Shown here one piece after another: positions 11,580 through 24,387 of a stretch of 64,000 nt of DNA (position 1 is the stretch's first letter; each line of letters begins with the position of its first letter). Location: the NCBI RefSeq assembly GCF_028640845.1, contig NC_080541.1, positions 158,356,502 to 158,420,501 on the forward strand. The letters run 5' to 3'. The DNA is from Ahaetulla prasina. Taxonomy: Eukaryota > Chordata > Lepidosauria > Squamata > Colubridae. A program made the position numbers and the translations under genes. The notes under the pieces were generated by a model. It did no database searches, was not told where the DNA came from, and saw nothing but the letters and a program-made list of their open reading frames with translations.

Positions 11580-12010
11580 CACTATAACGTACTGATAAAT
11601 TGAAATATTATTTTCTCACATAAAGCTGTATTGAAAAGCTTGATTAAATGATTAGGCATATGGGCTGCTTGTAATAGTATCAAAGTGATAATCACACACA
11701 TGCTATATGGAAATTCATTGTCATAACCAATGTAAAAATCAAACCTGGCTATTCTACAGCAACTGCAAATGAACAAAACTTCATTACATTTCTGTTAATT
11801 TCAGAAAAGTCGGCAGATAAAATGCAAATAATTTTAGTTTCAAACCAATCCACACAGTGAATAAGTGTTTGGTTATGAGATGTGGTAGAAAGATCAGTGA
11901 AGTAAAACTTCCCCTCCTGATTTGACTACAAAAATAAAACAACCATACAAATATTCCACATAAGGGATGATGTTATATTTCTCCTTCATCAACATTTGAG
12001 GGTAAGACAT
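11580..12010. other. No gene or recognisable element
   Basis: AT-rich DNA between the hAT MITE and the CR1 fragment. Nothing recognised. Confidence 0.5.
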
Positions 12011-12019
12011 AAAACCTTG

Positions 12020-12836
12020 TACATATTAATACTATTCTGGCTGTAGAGAATGTATTCTGGCTGTATTCAGAATGTAGAGAAAAGCAAGGTTTTACACTTA
12101 GGCAGGATAAACCAAAGGTACAAATACAGATTAGATGAAACCAGGCTTAAAAACTGTAACTGTGAGAGGGACCTTGTAGTCCTTGTGGACAATCACTTAA
12201 ATATGAGCCAGCAGTGTGCAGCCACCGCCAAAATGGCTAATACAATCCTTGGTTGTATAAACAGGCATAGAATCAAAATAATGTGAAGTATTAGTACAGC
12301 ACAGCTGTATAAAGCCTTACTAAGGCCGCACCTGGAATACTGCATGGAATTTTGGTTACTATATTACAAAAAAGATGTTGAGATTTTGGAAAAAGTGCAA
12401 AGAAGAACAAGTAAAATGATTAAAGGCCTGGAGACTAAGCATATGAAGAACGGATGCAGGATTTGGGTTTGCTAGTCTAGAAAAAAAAAAGGATTTAGGA
12501 GGGACCTGATAGCTATATTCCAGTATTTGAAAGGTTGCCACAAAGAGGAGGGGGTCAACTTATTTTCCAAAACACCAGAGGGCAGGACAAGATACAATGG
12601 ATGGAAACTAATCAACCTGGAATTAAGGAGAAACTTCCTAACAGTGAGGACAATTAACCAGTGGAACAGCTTGCTGTCAGAAGTTGTGCGTGCTTCATCA
12701 CTGAAGGTTTTTAAGAAGAGACTGGACAGTCACTTGTCTGAAATGGTATAGGGTCTCCTGCTTTTGGGGGCGGGTTGGACTAGAAGACCTCCATGGTACC
12801 TTCCAGCTCTATTCTGATTGTAATTGATTGTAGGAT
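12020..12836 (+). mobile_element. CR1 LINE 3' fragment, plus strand
   Basis: The C-terminal part of CR1 ORF2 plus its 3' end GACTAGAAGACCTCC...CTTCCAGCTCTATTCT, the standard amniote CR1 terminus with a short ATTGATTGT-type tail. This is a different CR1 lineage from the copy at 8.7-9.4 kb. Two other tails of this lineage occur at 22228-22350 and 59603-59810. Confidence 0.88.
12050..12751 (+). pseudogene. CR1 ORF2 C-terminal region, broken
   Basis: A first frame (12050-12286) carries KVLHLGRINQRYKYRL and ERDLVVLVDNHLNMSQQC, matching the post-YADD thumb of CR1 reverse transcriptase. A second frame (12527-12751) carries FQYLKG-type sequence, RRNFLTVRTINQWNSL and VFKKRLDSHL, the C-terminal CR1 signature. 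The two frames are separated by stops and a small A-run near 12480. The catalytic palm is missing because the copy is 5'-truncated. No function is expected. Confidence 0.85.
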
Positions 12837-12839
12837 TAT

Positions 12840-13320
12840 GAAAGGGATCCTTGAGACGGACTGAAGTTTAGATCCATCGTTCTAATTGTTCATAGCCATG
12901 ATTCAGATTAGTTTTGATTATTCCAAGTGGTATTAAGAATTTGTCCACAGGAGAAGTTGTTGGTCCTCCAAATGAAAGTAAACCAAAAGCAAGCAAGATC
13001 AACAATTTAATTCAGAGAATATGTCTTAGACATGACATGATTTATATATAGTTTGTATCATATCCAAAATTTATTTTTGTTCTTGTCATAAAACATTTAA
13101 TTTTTAATCTCATGTTTATGTACTATTGCTTTTGTTATTCATAAGCACATATTGATTTTAAGAATGATTTGAAATTTTAAATAGGTCATTATTTAATAAA
13201 CTTAATTGTCACCTAATACTATGGTGCTTGTAAACTGTGAACTGCTTTGTGCTTTTTCATTTTTGCCTCTTTTATCTTTCTTTTTTGTGTATGAGGTTAT
13301 TCCTTTTTTGGTTACAATTT
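12840..13320. other. No gene or recognisable element
   Basis: AT-rich DNA between the CR1 tail and the mariner relic. Confidence 0.5.
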
Positions 13321-13344
13321 ATGCACACATAGACACAAGAGTTG

Positions 13345-13830
13345 AATTAAAAGTAATGCCACTTGTATTTTAAGTTGTCAACATAAGGTAGTGCTGAGGC
13401 ACTTCAAGTTCTAAAATGTTCTTTAGTATCTATTTTTTTCACTTCAGTTGATAGGTGGTTGTTGTCAAGAAAAGGTTGTGTAGCTATTGTTTGTGAAATG
13501 AAAGCCTGCAGTGACTACTCATCAGTGTGCTTTAAGCAACGTGCCATGATTGAGTTGATTGCTGAAAAAGTTCCTCCAAATGATATTCATCACGAAATGC
13601 AGGTTATTTATTGTAACGACTGTATTGACATGATTCTTATGTGTTACTGAGCCCAAAAATGTAAAAATGATTAACCAGGAAGAGCTGATTTGTTTGATCA
13701 TGAACAAAGTGAACAAGATACGAGTTTCACATGAGAAATTTTGATTAACTGATTAAGGATGACCAGCAGATCACTCAAAGAGATTGTTGTCAAACTTAGC
13801 ATTTCTTAGAAATATATGGGTCATGTTATT
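13345..13830 (+). pseudogene. Mariner-like transposase relic
   Basis: The frame 13459-13650 contains CFKQRAMIELIAEKVPPNDIH. This resembles the N-terminal helix-turn-helix of mariner/SETMAR-type transposases (typically KQRAxIxFL..E...P.xIH). Upstream at about 13353, GAATTAAAAGTAATGCCA resembles a mariner terminal repeat. Past the stop, short frames suggest the next transposase segment, but no catalytic DDD motif is readable. It is an old, inactive copy. The assignment rests on one short motif and the terminal-repeat resemblance. Confidence 0.45.
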
Positions 13831-14081
13831 GATGTTTTCTGTTTTATTAAAATATCCCTATTACAACTAAAGTTACCACTAAAGTGGAGAAATTAATTGC
13901 AAAGCACCTTTGTGTATAAAACAGCACTTTCCACCCAGATCACAAATTTATCCAGGAAAATATTATCGACACAAAGAGATCAAGCAGAACCTACATTCTC
14001 TCTCCCATGGAAATCACCTACGAGTGAGAGAATTGCTAATGGCATCAGCTTTACTAATAATGTTGCTTTTCTCTTTCACGC

Positions 14082-14305
14082 TTATTTATTTTTATTTATT
14101 TTATTTTCTCACACAGTATATATAAGCATAAGCATGAAATAATCATACAATATATAAGCATATATATAAGTATGTAATAACTATATTAATTGGATATAAC
14201 GAAAGGAAACAATAGGACAGGAACGGTAGGCACACTTGTGCTCTTATGCACGCCCCTTACAGACCTCTTAGAAATGGGGTGAGGTCAATAGAAATGGGGT
14301 GAGGG
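14082..14305 (-). mobile_element. L2/CR1-like LINE 3' end, minus strand
   Basis: Close match to the 3' untranslated end of the LINE at 23957-25640. Shared strings include GGACAGGAACGGTAGGCAC and GCCCCTTACAGACCTCTTAG. It is 5'-truncated; a 21-base duplication of GAAATGGGGTGAGG lies at the truncated end. No coding DNA remains. Confidence 0.8.
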
Positions 14306-14309
14306 CTTC

Positions 14310-15780
14310 CTACCAAACAGCGTGAATGAAAACCTTACACCTTTGGGATTTAAGGTTAGAGTCTTATTTACAGTCTTTCTTAGTCCGAGGATTGTATGCA
14401 TGTGTACATGTGGCTAATTTCATGCTATAACTTTTGTCTTCTTCATCTCATGTGGTTCAACTTCCTTATTTTGCAACTGCTCGACAAAAGATTATTTCTA
14501 AAAAGCTTGAGTAGCCTGGCTAATGTTTGTCCACATCTTCCCATACATAAAGAGAATCTTTTACTGAACATTAAACAAGGTTGTTCTTAATTTCTGTTGT
14601 ACAAAGTAGTGTTTTGTGTTTTTTTTAAATTCTTACGTTTTTATTCTACCTTTGCCCCAAGCAACTCAAAAGTTCTGTACTCTGTTTTCTTTTCCCAGTT
14701 TAATAATCCATTCACAGCAAGAACTCGGTGAACCAATAACTGGTCAGAATGAACTTCGTTGTTGAAAACAGACTTGAATCTGAGTATTCTAGATTGACAC
14801 TATAGCACATTAAATTCTGTAAGGCTCATTTGCCAATGGAAAATCACCTTGTAATTTTAGCATATACTCTGCTATAGAATTTTAGGCACCTCTATCTCAC
14901 TTCTTTTAAACCCAAATCCATGAATTCAGTAAACAGTTTTAGCCAAATAACAAAGACTCCAGGAACTCTTCCATAAGCAGAGATAATAACACTGGTCAGT
15001 CTAATGGTGGTGTGAGAATTACTGCACATAATGGAGCACTTAGAATACACTACATTTTTTGCTACATGTTGCATTGCACACAATGATAGCAGTTGTGTCA
15101 GCATGGCTGCTGTCCAACAGTAGTGGAACGGATCCAGAGTCAGAGTTTTGCACTTAGATCCCATTCAAATTAGTTCTCTATTAAAATATTGCATTTCAGA
15201 TATGGCCCATATGGTTTTCCTCAATTAGCAAGGAGGAAAGAAAGCGACAGTGCAGAAATAGTGTGAATCTCTGTAAAATTTCTCATCACAACTAAAAGTG
15301 CATCGCTAACATCTAAAAGTGACAACTTCTCATTATGATTGATATCTTTATGTTGAGCCTCACTGAATAGTTTGAACTTGTACTTTTGTTGTCTTATTAT
15401 AACTTAACACATAACACAACATGCTTAAAGAAGCAAGAAATGAAACATTTCCCAGTGTTCATGTTTTGGAGAGCAGGTCATTGGAGGTGTAATTAAACTT
15501 ACTCTTGTGATATAAGGCAGTGTGATCAGGTGAATAATAGAACATTCCATATATATATATGTTGCCTTGCTGAAAGCTGTCCATATTTTCAGACCATGAA
15601 AATGAAAAGAAATACATTTTTCAAAAATGAAAAAAAGTTGTAACTCATTTCTCAACCTAGCATTAATTCAGAGAAAATCAATAATGAAATATTATCAATT
15701 ATTTGGGGACAGCTAGTTCCATCTTTGGCTGTCTCCAGGCTATTTTTCTTAAATGTTTTCTTACTCTGAAATCGGAGAAT
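14310..15780. other. No gene or recognisable element
   Basis: AT-rich DNA without recognised motifs on either strand. Confidence 0.5.
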
Positions 15781-15781
15781 A

Positions 15782-15822
<41 letters not shown>
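15782..15822. repeat. (ATG)n microsatellite
   Basis: About thirteen uninterrupted ATG/GAT trinucleotides. Confidence 0.95.
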
Positions 15823-15824
<2 letters not shown>

Positions 15825-17157
15825 ATAACTCTTTTTTTAAAGTGTGTGAAGGATGAATCATGTGATCAATGGCATTTACTATGAAAACAGAGAACATTTG
15901 TATTTGCCCTTTTAAGAATTCTTTAAATAAAAAGAACAGTAGGCATCAGGTACCTTCACAACATGAATTAAAAAAAAGAAAGAAAATATAACAGGACTTT
16001 TAAATACCATCTCTCTATAGATCATATTTCAAAAGCCAAGAGGCATCTCAATTATAGTAAACTGTGTCTGTCTGTCTATCTGTCATCCATCTATCTCCCC
16101 TAAGAAAGTATATAAAAATGCAAAAGATTTAATAATACAAAGATTTGCTTTTGAAAATATAAGTGACAAAGCTAAATACCAGTCACGTACTGAGATGCTA
16201 TTGTACTGCAAACCAGGTCATCTACCTGCGGGGCTGACTTTTGGTTTCCCTCTTTGAATGTCTCCTATGATGGAAATGCAAGCAATTCTCCAGTGCGCTC
16301 TGCTCTCTTGATCTGGAGCAAAGACTTTAAATTCTCACAACACTCTGTGGAGTTCGGTGGCAAAGATGTGCAAATGGCTACTTTGATTTGTTTAAATATC
16401 AAGAGTTGCGGGCCCACTTAGGACAGAACTGTGAAGAGATGGGCAGGGTTTTTGCACTTACAACATTGCTGTAGGCAACTGGGAATACTGCTGTGAACTA
16501 AGGCATCACCTGGGCATCATCTCTTTGTCAAAGATTTCAGAAACTAAGGTAGCTTTGCATTAGTGCAATAAGAAAATGCCTGGAACATTCACAATAAATC
16601 ACCACAGCAATCAAAGCATACATTTTGTGGTTTGTTCAGTCTTGTTTGGTTTGTAGCTCACTGTGGCATGGATTAAGCTGATGAAGTAATGCCATGCTCT
16701 TGAGATTCTCACTCAGAGTTAATAGTTATAACTACATGGTTGATCCCAATAAAAACAGAAAATGGCTTTACACTTGGTTATTCCCCCCCCCCAAAGAGTA
16801 AGAACCTGATCCTTTCCAGATGCTGCTACATCAACTTTCACAACTTTGGCATATCCAAAGATCAGAGTGGTAGAATTTCAATCCCTCCAAAATCTGGCAA
16901 GATAGAGCATTTTCACCTATGAACAGAGCAGATTTTATCTGGTCTGATTTCATGGCAGCAACCACAATAAATGATAAGTAACAGAGCCCATTCTTTTGTC
17001 TCTACTGTTAGTAAATTTTGTTGAATCTGGTCTTTAAAAAGTGTTCCTTTCTCTCCCTCATCCTTTTTTTTCAAGCAATAAAGCAAAACAGGAAGAAGCA
17101 CTGTCAATTGGAGAATCCTTATGAAACCATTCAATGTGAGTAAACATTCAAGTTGTA
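15823..17157. other. No gene; small TCTG/TCTA run
   Basis: Apart from a short TCTG/TCTA tract near 16065-16100, nothing is recognised. Confidence 0.5.
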
Positions 17158-17165
17158 ATCGTAAC

Positions 17166-17596
17166 CAGGGGTGGGATTCAAAAATTTTAGCAACTGGTTC
17201 TCTGCCCGATTCCTGAGTGGGTGTAGCCATGGTGGGTGTGGCCTACTCCACCTCCTGCACCATGGCAGGGGGGCGTTTTTGCTCTCCGCAGGCTCTGGAG
17301 GCTTTCCTCAAGCCTCTGGGAGGGCGAAAACGGCTTCCCGCGGGCTCCGGAGGCCCTCCGGCAAGAAATGGGCCCATTTCCAGACTTCTGGAATTTCTAG
17401 GAGGCCTGTTTTTCACCCTCCTAGAGCCTCCGCGCTGGCACTGCACTTACCTGGCATCCAAAATGGACCGCGTGGAGACTCATGGGAGGGGCCAGGTGGG
17501 GTGGGCAGGGCCAGCCAGTCCTTGCATCTACCAGTTCAGTGTACCAGGTGTAAAATTAGCATCTGGTTGTCCCAAATCGGCTGAATCCCACCCCTG
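17166..17596. mobile_element. Non-autonomous hAT transposon (431 bp)
   Basis: Begins CAGGGGTGGGATTCA and ends TGAATCCCACCCCTG, a perfect 15-bp inverted repeat. It is flanked by an exact 8-bp target duplication, ATCGTAAC, at 17158-17165 and 17597-17604. The GC-rich interior gives open frames of up to 137 codons in overlapping frames; none has a transposase motif, and these should not be annotated as genes. Confidence 0.95.
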
Positions 17597-17604
17597 ATCG
17601 TAAC

Positions 17605-19870
17605 ACATAGACAACCCTCCAGGATTTTATTTATAACACATTTGTCTCCTTGTATATAATAAAATACATTAATGTGTTCCTATACATTCTTCAATCACTA
17701 ATGAAGGACCACTCATTAATTAAAAAAAAAAATCAAGATTTTTTTTTTTGCTTCTTGTCCTACCCTCAGGTGCTTTGGAGAATAGCTTGACTCTCTCTTC
17801 AGTAGAATTTGGTTTTGATTCAACATAAGTGATAGCTAAAAGAGTACTTCAATCGAAGGAGAAACCGACTCCTGATTTTCAGCAACAGATGACAGACATA
17901 TAGATTGTCAACTTCTGAGTTAGTTATTTTTAACAAAGAGGCAAATAAGGAAGCCTTTGATTTATATGCAAAGGTTTTGGAATTCTGTTTATAATTTTCC
18001 ATTTCCAACTGTTTTCCTCCCCTCTCCCCTCATCTATCATTCTGAAAGTATTAGCATGATTTTTAAATGTGGTTATGTGTACACATTTTAATACACCAAT
18101 GTATATATTGATATGCTTTCTTGTTGTTAATTTAGGGTTGCATAATTGTTTTTAATCTAGTTCACAAGCCAGCCAAATCTGAAGTTGAGTAAAGCATAAA
18201 CTCCGATAATCCATAAAAAGAACCTTGAACAGTCAGTGAAGCATTTCTGTGTAAGTTTTATGACAATTAACTATTGTTAGCCTTTTTAGAAATGTTTTCA
18301 AGTCTTTTTCTATAAAGCTTTTTTATTTTTCTCCTTGGAGTGAGGAATCATTGTTTCCCCTCTGCACGCTACATAAACCTCCACTGCAGCACACAACAGA
18401 ATCATTGCTTGAAGTTCAACAGAAGTACCAAGAGCTTATGACTTCTCTCCCTTTTTGCTTCTTAAAATTAGCGTTTGGCACAACAGTGGGCCGTTCCACT
18501 TCTGACACAGTTGTGCATGAAAGAAAAAGAAGCTAATTCCTTTTGATTTCCGCCAGTTAGTATTAAACTTATGAGGCATGAAATCATCTAATTCTCAAGA
18601 ATCCGGTTTCCATAGAGTTCCCAATAGAAAACATTTCAGCATCAAACATATGGGCTTGTGTCTCACAAACCGTAGGGACATTTATTTACTGACACCTTGA
18701 TTTGCTTGTCCTTGAAAATATTCAGGGACTAAATTTTAAAGACAGATACCAGGATCCAAAAAAGAGACACATTCACAGGGAGGGGAAAACCACCCAGCTT
18801 TGTCTGGTGATCTTATTGCAAGGATCTCTCCTGCTAAGTAACAGATCACTGGAGTTCATCTAATAATTTTCATGTCTTGGCTTTATTGATGTAGAAGACA
18901 ACAGCAGGTCATCAACATTACCTGCATCTCCTTACATGAGGAATGTTTTTCCCCTGAAATATGATAAGCTTGTGGAATATTAAGATGCCTATGTTGAACA
19001 CATTTTTCACATTTTTAGGTAGTTTTTTTTTCTTTAGCAATTTTATTCTTTACTCCATTATATTTTGAGTGTTTTCTTCGATTATGGTGAAGCAGGGGTC
19101 CAGGTTACTAGCTAGAATCTAGTTGAGAGGAAAAGGTTTTGTTTGTTTTGGAGAAGTTAATGAGCCCAGATTTTGATTATTGTCTTTTATAAAAACCAGT
19201 AAAGATTAATGCATTGTGGGAAATGCCCATAGCTCTTTATCTATACTTATTGATGATTTTAGTTGGTCTCAGTGGCTTAATAGTGATTTTTTTTAAAGTT
19301 TAGTGCGAAGGCCTCTATGTACACTTTTATTCAATATATAAACACGGCAGTTCAATATGCTGGTAGCAAATTCAGATGGCTTAAAATGGCAACATCCATG
19401 CACAATAATTGGAGGGCTAAACATAACTTAAAATTTAGCAGCAGTTCAAAAGCCAACAAAAAAGTCTAAAGGATAAAGTCAAATAACACCAAATAACAGC
19501 TTGATTAAGGAATGGTGAGGAACCTTAAAAATAAGTTGAAGAGAAGAGACAGAATGGAGAATCTGGAAGGAAAAAATGATTGGTTGGTTGAAAATTGAAG
19601 AAGTTGGAGAAAAGAATGTGAACCGAAGATGGTTATGCTGAGAGAGGAGCAAATAGCTGTGACAGAATGAAGAACTAGTGAATGGATTGACTCTTGGGAT
19701 TCCTCTCTAGACAAGGAGAGGATTGGGGATCACTCACAAGTGCTCCAGACATTTGCTTCTCCTGAGCAGGCCACAAGACAAGGTATCTGGCAAGTTTAGA
19801 ATTCTGGATGATGAGGGAATTCCATCTTTGCCCAAATTCAAAGTCTTTATTGGCACTGGGTTTATATACT
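17605..19870. other. No gene or recognisable element
   Basis: Unique-looking AT-rich DNA. Confidence 0.5.
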
Positions 19871-19876
19871 TCATAG

Positions 19877-19946
19877 CAGGGGTCTCCAACCTTGGCAACT
19901 TTAAGCCTGGTGGACTTCAACTCCCAGAATTCCCTAGCCAGCAAAG
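19877..19946. mobile_element. Half of a palindromic MITE
   Basis: GGGGTCTCCAACCTTGGCAA through GGACTTCAACTCCCAGAATT is one arm of a palindromic squamate MITE. The opposite arm is missing here. The element at 56189-56275 shows the two-arm form of a related family. Confidence 0.6.
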
Positions 19947-19981
19947 CTGCATATTTAAAATAATATGCAGATAAATGATTA

Positions 19982-20331
19982 GGTAAAGGTAAAGGTTCCC
20001 CTCGCACATACGTGCTAGTCATTCCTGACTCTAGGGGGCGGTGATCATCTCCGTTTCAAAGCCGAAGAGCCAGCGCTGTCTGAAAACGTCTCCGTGGTCA
20101 TGTGGCCAGCATGACTCAATGCGAAAGGCACACAGAACACTGTTACCTTCCCACCAAAGGTGGTCCCTATTTTTTCTACTTGCATTTCTATGTGCTTTCG
20201 AAACTGCTAGGTTGGCAGAAGCTGGGACAAGTAACGGGAGCTCACCCCGTTACACGGCAGCACTGGGGATTCAAACCGCCGAGCTGCCGACCTTTTGATC
20301 GACAAGCTCAACATCCTAGCCCCTGAGCCAA
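19982..20331 (-). mobile_element. Sauria SINE, minus strand
   Basis: tRNA-derived squamate SINE of about 350 bp. On the minus strand the tRNA-like head begins near 20331, the body includes TAACGGGGTGAGCTCCCGTT and CATGACCACGGAGACG, and the 3' end is GGGGAACCTTTACCTTTACC. That 3' end is the BovB-type tail through which these SINEs are mobilised by RTE-BovB. Overlapping open frames on both strands are not genes. Confidence 0.93.
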
Positions 20332-20339
20332 TAGCAATA

Positions 20340-22220
20340 AAGTCACAAAGGATTTCTGAATTGCTGTTCTCTTTGTCTTCGGTGTTCACTGTGTGATCAC
20401 AGTCATGCAAATAATACATCTTTTAATAGCTACTTTTTAAAAAAAATAAGTCTTGGCATGGAAAAAGCCATTCAGATATTAAAGGCGTAGACAAAATGTT
20501 AGATTCTAATTGCTGGCTACCCCTTATTCACTATGCTTCCTTTGAAAAAAACAAAAAATATTCAAATGATATTGGTCACTTTCCAACCAATCTTTGGCAG
20601 TTTTAAATGCATTTATTTATTAAACCGATTTTTATAGCCAAGTTATAAATTAATTGATATCAACTTGCATTGATTTAATTGAAATAATTATACCATCATA
20701 TACAATACTTTAATATTTGCTGGATTTTCTGCACCAGCTCTAATGATGCAGACACAAATTACCTTTGTCACAATTCTTGAGCTTTTGTTTATTTCTGAAC
20801 GAAGGGTCATGACCAAATAGCATAAGATAATTTATTCACTTGTTTTTCCTTAATATCTAAGTTTTTTTTCCTGATAGAAGATCATCTTCAATTACTAACC
20901 AGTTTGTGTTTTAAAAAGAGTAATCTATTTTTTCCCATTTCAGAGTTGAACATCTAAACATCAGGGCGACTCCGCAATTGGATCATCATTATCTTGAGCA
21001 AATTTCAAGGTGACATTACAGTCCCTCTGAAATTAGTATTACACCGCAGTGTTATGAAGTGACATTCATTTCATTCTGGGAAAATGATGACATTAGCATC
21101 TAATTATCTTGAAGGAAATTCAGTATCAATCAGCTTGTCTGCAATATGGCACTGCCTCCATTCTACCAGGTTTGAAGGTGGAGACCATCACGGAACAGGG
21201 GAATTAATACTTTTACAAACCAGTCCTAAACATTTTCTCTTGGGTATGCTGAAATCTGAAAGTTATTAAGACCATGGGACTGACTCACTAACGTACTAGT
21301 CCATTTCCTAAGTATTAGTATGTATGTTATTCAATGGAATTTAACGTATTGTTTTATAGGTGAATTAACCTCTGTCTGCATTAATGTGAAATTAATGTGA
21401 ATCTGAAATCAAACAGAAACTAATTTACACATCCAAACCACACATCCTTTTAATGTAGTATGAAGTAGTAATGTCTACTTCATTATTTCAACCAATCAAA
21501 CTTCCAAATAAAATCAGACAAGATGCTGTCTGTTGGGACAGTTTATCTTCCAACTTCAGTAACTTTCAGAGGAATGGACTAACTCCTAGCATTTGTTGGG
21601 ACATTCCACACATTCAGCTACAAGTCATCACCTGAGAAGATATTATGCCCAGTTTGTGTGTGTGTGTGTTTTGTATTGATAAAAAAAGTAGAATCTAAAT
21701 TATTCATATCTCGTAAGCCCTGATTCACACTGATCAGCACAGAAGGGAAGTGGACTTTTCTATTTTATAAATAACATGTTTTGTCACCAAGTCTCTGCTT
21801 TTCATCTACAAACAAGAGAGAAAACCATTGATATTGGCTCTAGGTGAATGACAAGGCATTGTATCGGAGAAACATCTCGAATGTTCTATTCTTATAGTAG
21901 TGGCCTCCTATTGCTTGTCAAGAAAGAATCTCCAGAGGAGCCTTACTTTCTATGGGTGAAATAGACACATAGATGAAGGGAAGTACAGCGTATGCTCAAT
22001 TAATATTTTTCAGGCTGTCTTTGTAACTTGTTGTGATTCATAACAATAATGATGTGATGGAATGTTGTGTGGATTCCCATGAGGGAGGGGCTGCATTCCA
22101 GAGAGCGAGGAGAGGCCATGAAGTTTAGATAGTTTAGGTTAGAAGAAACAGAATTAAGATGGGTCCTCTCTAACAATTCTCAGAATATATCTTTAATGAT
22201 ATAAATAGTTGCTTTACTTT
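20340..22220. other. No gene; short GT run
   Basis: AT-rich DNA with a GT run near 21655-21669. Nothing else recognised. Confidence 0.5.
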
Positions 22221-22227
22221 GACAAAT

Positions 22228-22350
22228 CCAACACTGGAAGTTTTTAAAAAGAGATTGGACAACCTTTTGTCTGATATGGTATAGGATTTCCTGCCTGAGC
22301 AGGAGATTGAACTAGAAGACCTCCAAGGTCCCTTCCAACTCTGTTATTTT
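22228..22350 (+). mobile_element. CR1 LINE 3' tail, plus strand
   Basis: The last ORF2 codons (a VFKKRLDNLLSDMV-like reading) are followed by GAACTAGAAGACCTCCAAGG and CCTTCCAACTCTGTTATTTTG. This is the same CR1 3' end as at 12.7-12.8 kb, strongly 5'-truncated. Confidence 0.88.
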
Positions 22351-22359
22351 GTAAGATTT

Positions 22360-23950
22360 CTGTCTACAGGTGAGGAACAATAAAGGGAACTGTTCTGAAG
22401 TAATCCTACATGACTTCTTTGGTTCTTGGAGTCTGAAAAATAATAAAAAAAAATTAATGTTTTTTTCAGAGAAAATGTCATGTATTGCTCTCAACATACA
22501 ACAATAAAAATTGTTAATAGGATATTTGGTAATATATATAGCCCAAGAAAACAGATCTGTGCTCTGAGAAGATTACAATCTAAAATTCAAATAAGGAAAG
22601 ATACAGAAACAGGTGGAGATGGTTTTGGAAGTAGCCGTAGAAACCCGATAAATATGTGGGTAACGGATGGGGCAAGGATATGTGCAATCATAGCACTGTT
22701 CCCCCTTTTTTATATAGGTCACAATCATTTTAAAAAGGAGCTGGACTTTGATGCACAACTCCCGCCTATCATCTTCATTTTTCTGACTCCCTCTATTTTA
22801 AAAGAAACTTGCAGTTTCCATAGCATGTTTTTGAAGGATTTGCATAGCCTTAAAAAAAAAAATCACCCTCATTGCTGACGTTATATGGACACATGCACTT
22901 AATTTTCTTGGCAGCAATATGGAAATGGTTAGATGCACTGAGGTCAAAAGTTCTGCTAATTAGACATTCTAATTTTGATTTTTACACAAAAGACTATTCA
23001 TTTGTTTATTATTTTAGCAACTGTATAAATTTATAAAGAAAACTAAAGGAAGATATTTTTGAAAACCTCTCCAAACTACTAGATGCGCACTCCTGCCAAA
23101 GAAAAGTAATTTTAATTACAATATGAAGATATGTCTTATGTTGTTTCTGTGCATATTCTATGACACAACTACTGTAAACAAATCTGTTGGCTTAATAAGA
23201 AGACATGGGGCCAATTTAAGTGTTACAGTCTCAGTCTAATTTACAATAACACTAAGAATAACTATCGAGTCAGATTACAATTTTTCCCCTTCCTTCACTG
23301 TCTTCCTTTTGTTGACTCAAAATTTCTCATTATGTGCAAACCAAGAAATCATGGTTTAATAATGAAACCTCCCATCTGTAATGACAACCTTATCAGCCTT
23401 GCCTTTGGTATTAAATAGGGAAATCTTTTTCACAATGTCTTGAAAGCTAAACAAAGGAAAGTTGAAGCCATATATTTCTATGTGGCTGAAAGTCGTAAGA
23501 GTAACAGTCAGGACAAGCGAATAAGCAAAAGCTTTTCTAGAAAGCTTCTGAAAGGTCTCTGGTGGCAGCCAATATAGATAGCCTTCAGAAGGAACTTCTC
23601 AATTTTTTTTTCCACAATGGCAATCTTGTGATGTACGCTGAGTTGAAAGAAAATAAATGGCCCAAATCACTCAATGAATTTCTGTAGCAAATGGCCTTAA
23701 ACCTGATCCTCGATAGTCTTAGTCCAACATTTTAACCATTCTGAGAGGTCTTTCATAAAACAAAAGTCCTCTTGGAAAAGGAAAACCAAAGGGGTCTTGA
23801 AAGAGCTTGTTGTCCTTCTTTAATATTTCATTCTGCATTTTGGCTTCCATTGTATTTTTCTTGGAATAAAATAAAATAGGTGAATTATGCTGCAGATTTT
23901 GTAGGTGATTTGTTTTTGGAATAAAAGGTTGTTGAAAGAAGCCTCAGAAT
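22360..23950. other. No gene or recognisable element
   Basis: AT-rich DNA. A 132-codon plus-strand frame at 22480-22878 shows no recognisable domain, signal or homology and is probably chance. Confidence 0.45.
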
Positions 23951-24387
23951 GTTAATATTTTATTTATTATTTATTTATTTGTCACAACATTATATATAAG
24001 CATAAACATGAAATAACTATACGATATATAAGCATATATATAATCATAAGTATGTAATAAGTATATGAAATTGGATACAATCAAAGGGAACATTTGGACA
24101 GGAACGGTAGGCACGTTGGTGCTCCTATGCATGCCCCTTACAGACCTCTTAGGAATGGGGTGAGGTCAATAGTAGATTGTTTTTGGTTAAAGCTTTGGGG
24201 ATTTTGGGAAGAGACAACAGAGTCTGGTAGTGCATTCCAGGCATTAACAACTCTGTTTCTGAAGTCATATTTTCTGCAGTCAAAATTGGAGCGGTTCACA
24301 TTAAGCTTAAATCTATTGTGTGCTCGTGTATTGTTGTGATTGAAGCTGAAGTAGTCTTCAACAGGAAGGATGTTCTAACAGATGATT

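Noticed and set aside
17171..17597. Two overlapping 126-137 codon plus-strand frames
   Set aside because: Wholly inside the 431-bp hAT MITE; opposed and overlapping frames with no conserved motif.
22480..22878. 132-codon plus-strand frame as a possible small gene
   Set aside because: No recognisable domain, signal peptide or splice context; the length is within chance for this AT content over 64 kb.
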